The notes under the pieces are model-generated. The model worked only from the letters and a program-made list of their open reading frames with translations, was not told where the DNA came from and did not search any database. Positions 59,640-64,000 of a stretch of DNA of 64,000 bases are shown here, one piece after another. The stretch comes from Glossina fuscipes. Taxonomy: Eukaryota; Arthropoda; Insecta; Diptera; Glossinidae. Numbering within the stretch: position 1 is the stretch's first letter; every line of letters begins with the position of its first letter. The stretch covers positions 3,401,289 through 3,465,288 of the forward strand of contig NW_023998459.1 of assembly GCF_014805625.2 (NCBI RefSeq). Reading direction: 5' to 3'. The position numbers were made by a program, and so were the translations under genes.

Positions 59640-60965
59640 TTTAAAAGATGGTTGTAAAAGATTCTGTCACGGCCGAGTATAATTTTCTTACTTGTTTCTG
59701 TTACATCTGTGCCAATTTTGTTCCATTCCGTAAATAAAACTTTCTTAAGGTGCTTGCACGACCCTTGAATCCAGTTTCAGTCAAATCATGTGGTTGGAAA
59801 ATGTAATTGTTTGCGGACTTTGTAACGTAGAGCCACTACTTTACAGTAAGAGATGTGTGTTCCGGATGGTTTTCCTACTGGAAAATCCAGTTGGGGAAAT
59901 CTTCAAATTGGTTTTCAAAGATTAAGATAAAGTGACGATCTGTGTTATTGTCAACAAACACCAGGTATCCTGCCCCAGTTACAGACATGCATTCCCAAAT
60001 CATAACAGTTTTATAGTTGGTAATAAATTTTGAATTGTCACCGCTGTATTAATTTTCCCCCATGCTATTTGTTTCGAGTCTTATCCAAATATACTAAACT
60101 CAGGCACGTGCCTAAAAATTACGTTTATACAAAAATTTATATCATCACTTTTGTGGAGTTTCGCAAGCTCGAAACGTTTTATCATATTAATTATGAATAG
60201 TGTTTTCTTTGCACTGAGGCTATGCAAATCATTGGCAAAACATTTCGAAAGGTTTCAGCATGAATACTAATTTACTGTTATGACATTCGCTGTTTCTAAG
60301 ATACATTCCGTATGACTGGATCGCGGATATTTTGTTCAAGAGATATGCACTTCAAAACTCTTTTATTTAAAACTATATTCCTTAACAGTAGAATCATTTA
60401 TTTACAATTATGTTCCTTAAATGTAGGATTATTCACAATTTATTTTGGTCGTACTCTCAACTTCTATGTTCTTGCCCGACTAACTCTCCTTTCTACAAAT
60501 ATTCTATTTATATACATTTTTACAAGCAGGTTACTATACCCAAATTCATAGTTTTTACATTAAATCCTTGACTGATTTTCCCGCTTATCGTTTTCATCAA
60601 CCTGCGGCTTCATGACGCGCCTGCGAGTGTGCATTTGGTTTTTCCTTCTTTAGAGAATTTATTACTAGGGACAATTACTTAACTGGAATTAACTTGATTT
60701 GGGATTTTCGTAACAATACGTATAAATTTCTAGGTCTTTTGCAATACCAACAATACTAGTTTCGGATTCATTTGTTAGAATCCCGATAAAATTTAGTTTT
60801 TAAACTTTGTATGTATTACTGGTTTGTCTTTGGGGCTGATTTCTTTGCTATACGTATTATTGTACTTTTTTATGACAGTTTAAAGAGTAGCACGAATAAT
60901 TCCAATTGCCTTTGCTATTTCTCCATGCGATTTTTTCTCACTGTTTAACTTCTTTTTTTTTAATT
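59640..60965 (-). pseudogene. Tc1-like transposase relic split by a solo LTR
   Basis: N-terminal half, minus strand 60965-60716: EKKSHGEIAKAIGIIRATL, VIKKYNNTYSKEISPKDKP and NESETSIVGIAKDLEIY, the paired helix-turn-helix DNA-binding region. The frame is then interrupted by the LTR at 60276-60715 and resumes at about 60272-59640: IINMIKRFELAKLHKS, PEFSIFG, MIWECMSVTGAGYLVFVDNN, WIFQ-stop-ENHPEHTS and YLRNGTKLAQM. The second catalytic site is normally QDNDPKHT, so its Asp is replaced and a stop precedes it. Terminal repeats were not found by eye. Confidence 0.8.
60276..60715. mobile_element. Solo LTR inside the Tc1-like relic (same family as 13385-13804)
   Basis: Starts TGTTATGA and ends TTTCGTAACA. 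It shares long blocks with the copy at 13.4 kb, such as TATTCTATTTAT(A/G)TACATTTT and GGATTTGGGATTTTCGTAAC. The flanks TTAC (60272-60275) and ATAC (60716-60719) match at three of four bases, a decayed target duplication. It must be younger than the Tc1-like copy it interrupts. Confidence 0.85.
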
Positions 60966-62789
60966 TTTTGCGGTTTTATATATTTTGTCACAATTTAAGG
61001 GAAAAAAAAAAAAGTCTTTAACTGATAAAGTGTTACTTAAGCGGAAAAAAGTACAAAAACGAAATACCGTTAATTAATGATGTATTTATTCGATAGTTTA
61101 GCGATTCGTTTTCTCCGAAAGTACACTCTTTTGTGCACAAATTGCTTTTTTGTTTACCATTTACTGGGATGAAAATTAAAAATATTGCAAAGAACTTTTC
61201 TGATATGCAATTGGGAATATTCAAAGCCCTTCGTTGATATAAAATAATAATGCATCAAAGATTCCAGATTAAAAAAGTGCTAAATCGTGAACTATTTGAA
61301 AGTTTGATCCCTTCTTCTAGAACCGGTATCTTTTTCATGCCGTTTGCCCTTTTATTGTCACTCAGTCTCTTTCAAACTTTAATTACAGTTTTGAAATACA
61401 TTTATCTAGTGGATGTTCTAAGAGTTTTTGGGTAAGTTAAAGTTGGCCAATTCCACAGCCGAATTTCTACCCCTGTTTTCCTCAAAAAAAAAAAACAAAT
61501 AACATATCTTTAAAATCAATGTACCGAAAGAGTTTCTTGATTCTGACTGAATCATATTTTCAGAAAATTGTTAAGTTTCTGTTAAATATACAGAGTCATG
61601 ACCAGTACAGCGCCGTTAAAAAATCCGGGAAGAAAAGGAATATGAAAAATTAATGTCTTATACGCTTTAACACTCCTACTTTCATGTGGAAACAGTCGGA
61701 TATTAGAAAATTTTTCTTTTTCATAATATAAATGAAGAATGAATATAAGATGATATCAAGATTGCATAAACTTTGGAAAATGAAATCTTTCTTCAAAGTT
61801 TCTGAATAAAGATACAGGTTGAAATACACATATTTTAAGGAAGAACAGAGGATTATCGTTGTTGCTGTAAAAATAATAATTTTGAAGCTTAATAGGTATT
61901 TCACCAAGCTGGTAATCTTTCAATCATACTACAAAATTGTACTTGTGCAGCCGACAAACCCTTTCTATGTGTTTGCGCGTATTATATACGTATTATTTTA
62001 GTTTTAATTTATAAGACCAATATCAGAAGAATCATAGATTTCTCAAACATTTTCATGCGTGAAAAATGGCAAGGGATGCACTTCACCTTGGTCAGAGTGA
62101 ACACTATACCCTACTCGCTTATGCCTTGCAACTATTTGAAATCAATATTAAGAACTTTAGATAGAAGAAAAAATGTTTCATACAATTTTCATCGAAAAAA
62201 CGAATTAAATGTTTGGCAATTCGCATGAAAGTGTTTGTTAAAGATATTCTCGTCACCGCCGACTTGTTCAGTTTCAAACATCAAGTTTTGCTAAACTATA
62301 TCAAGGTTTTGCTAAACTATATAAAAGCAGAATTTGAACATTAAACGCGACGTATGCAATACACGAGGTAGTTATTGTACTTTTCGTCTCTCAATTCAAG
62401 CATAAAAGCTGGAGATGAAGTAACAAAAAGATCTTTTAGTTTTTTTTAGTTTTGTTACGTCTTTGCATTAAACTTTCTCAATAAACATGATCCTTGTTTT
62501 ATTACTATCATCCATATTCTATTGCTGCTAGATATGAACTGAAAATATCATATAAAGTATTGTTTTAACAGTCTATTTGTTAGTCTTATCATCCCACGGA
62601 GATTATTGAGTTCTTATATGTTTCAAACTTAATGCGTGTATTGAAGCAAAGATAAAAATGAATTAAATAATGCAGAGAAAAGTATTCGACTTCTACTTGA
62701 CAAAATTGATATTGTATTCAAAAACTTTATTTCTTCGTCGTGAGCAACTTACAAGTAGTCCCTCTCAACAAAAAACTATTCAACGAATA
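60966..62789. other. AT-rich non-coding stretch
   Basis: No recognised gene. 62440-62790 could contain the copia 3' LTR, but no ends were located. Confidence 0.45.
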
Positions 62790-63860
62790 TTAATTGACTA
62801 TGTTTCATAAGCTGGCACATTTTTTATGATTTATTTTTTGCAAGTTCTTAGTAAAGATATCGGGTATCAATTTTTTCGAACTGCAATATTTTAATTCTAC
62901 TTTCCCGTTTTTATGCACATCCCGAGCTTAGTAGTATTTGATGCATATGTGTTTACTACATAAACAATATGCCGGATTTTTTACCAAATTGATCGAAATA
63001 TTATTGCACTTTACATTACAGACCTAGTACACGTAACGTTTCATTTATCAGTGTTTTCATAAATTCTTTTACAGCGCGTGTAAGACCCACGTATTCGGCT
63101 TATGTAATACTGAGAGCCGCCGTTAGCTGCTTTTTTGACTCATAAGAAAAAGCTTCACCAGCCTTGCGGTCTTTACTACCTCCACCCCAATCCGCATCAA
63201 CGTAATATGCTATCGGTTTTTCGGCTTTATAATATTGTATCTTTTTGTTTTGTTGTAAAGTCCGTTTTGCAGATTTCAAAAGTTCTTTATGTGGATTGTT
63301 GTTTTCTCATGCCACATTTCGCACCGAATGCAGTATATCAGATCTAGTATTTGCCTCTTCTTGATATCAGCTGTATGACAATCGGACGAATCGCGCTGTA
63401 TTTGATGACCAAAATCAAGAACTGTTGCGATAGGTCAGCAATTTCGATATTAAAATCTTTTAAAAGCTTCTGAATGTATAATATTTACAATGCTGTGACA
63501 TCCCCAACCTCGCAATTTTGTATTGCTTTAAGACTTAAAAACCATTAAGCAGACCCTTTGAAACCTCCACTTGGGCGGCTTTTTGTCTTTTGATTTTCTC
63601 CAATTCGTATTTAGATGAGCAGGCGATAAGAAGGATCGCAAACTTCTGAACCTCAATTAAATCTTCTGCTCTGGTTTCAGGCGAATGGAATGGCCTTCGA
63701 GTGCACTTTGACTTGACACAAACTCTACAAGGCATAAGAAATTCTGATATATAAGCCTCGACCTAACCTTTTCTTAAGCTCGTAAAGTTTTAGTGTCCGT
63801 AACGGTTGTGCCACTTGAGAGCTTGCTTCTCGTTTGAATTCGCAACAAATATTTTATTTT
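62790..63860 (-). pseudogene. Ty1/copia polyprotein relic with internal deletion
   Basis: Minus strand from 63840: a pre-integrase zinc region, ALKWHNRYGH then CRVCVKSKCTRRPFHSPETR (63735-63640). Almost all of integrase and RT is missing. An RT end follows near 63480 (YIQKLLKDFNIEIADLS in a shifted frame). Then NPHKELLKSAKRTLQQN and the RNase H with YYVDADWGGGSKDRKAG near 63207-63155. SKKQLTAALSIT-stop-AEYVGL, INLVKNPAYCLCSKHICIKY and KVELKYCSSKK follow down to about 62880. The motif order is that of copia. The integrase and RT loss spans only the region around 63535-63480, so the deletion is sharp. Confidence 0.8.
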
Positions 63861-64000
63861 TAGTTTTTTCGAAAATAAGTAAATCATTAACCTGATTGGG
63901 TCGTAGAATTAGCAATTATAGCCATTTTATTCTCAAATTTAATTATGTATCAACTGTTGACAGCTTTAACGGTAGATATAAAAAATTATTGGGCTATAGG

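Overview
This is AT-rich eukaryotic DNA from an insect, most likely a higher fly (Diptera). That is inferred from the mix of mobile elements: I-clade, jockey/CR1-like and LOA-like non-LTR elements, an irritans-like mariner, a Tc1-like transposon, Ty3/gypsy with ATAT target duplications, a roo-like BEL element with an envelope region, and copia. No intact host gene was recognised. The window looks like a transposon graveyard with several nested insertions. A 10-base N gap lies at 35274-35283.

Layout: (a) 1-974, 3' end of an I-like element ending in six TAA units. (b) 3.7-5.8 kb, minus strand, a string of coding-looking fragments that may be a decayed multi-exon gene. (c) 7.8-9.0 kb and 13.1-13.3 kb, jockey/CR1-like reverse transcriptase relics; a 420-bp solo LTR flanked by ATAT sits at 13.4-13.8 kb. 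(d) 16.3-23.8 kb, minus strand: a non-LTR RT relic, a near full-length but mutated I-like element related to the copy at the window start, and another jockey/CR1-like 3' end. (e) 23.8-29.8 kb, mostly non-coding with several minisatellites. (f) 29768-31049, a complete mariner with 32-bp perfect terminal repeats, whose transposase is broken by a 10-bp tandem duplication. (g) 36256-46697, a Ty3/gypsy element with LTRs, a tRNA-Lys-type primer site and 4-bp flanking repeats, carrying a minus-strand BEL/Pao element between its primer site and its pol gene. (h) 47.2-48.9 kb, a degenerate ~215-bp tandem array, then a well-spaced TATA/initiator/splice-donor set and four 66-bp repeats. (i) 51-56.4 kb, a jockey element split by a CR1-like element. 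(j) 57.6-59.2 kb, a GC-richer LOA-like relic. (k) 59.6-61 kb, a Tc1-like transposase split by a second solo LTR of the family seen at 13.4 kb. (l) 62.8-63.9 kb, a minus-strand copia relic.

No system of co-operating genes is visible. The biology here is retrotransposition and transposition, successive nesting and decay. Such a locus could act as a small-RNA (piRNA) source, but that is inference only.
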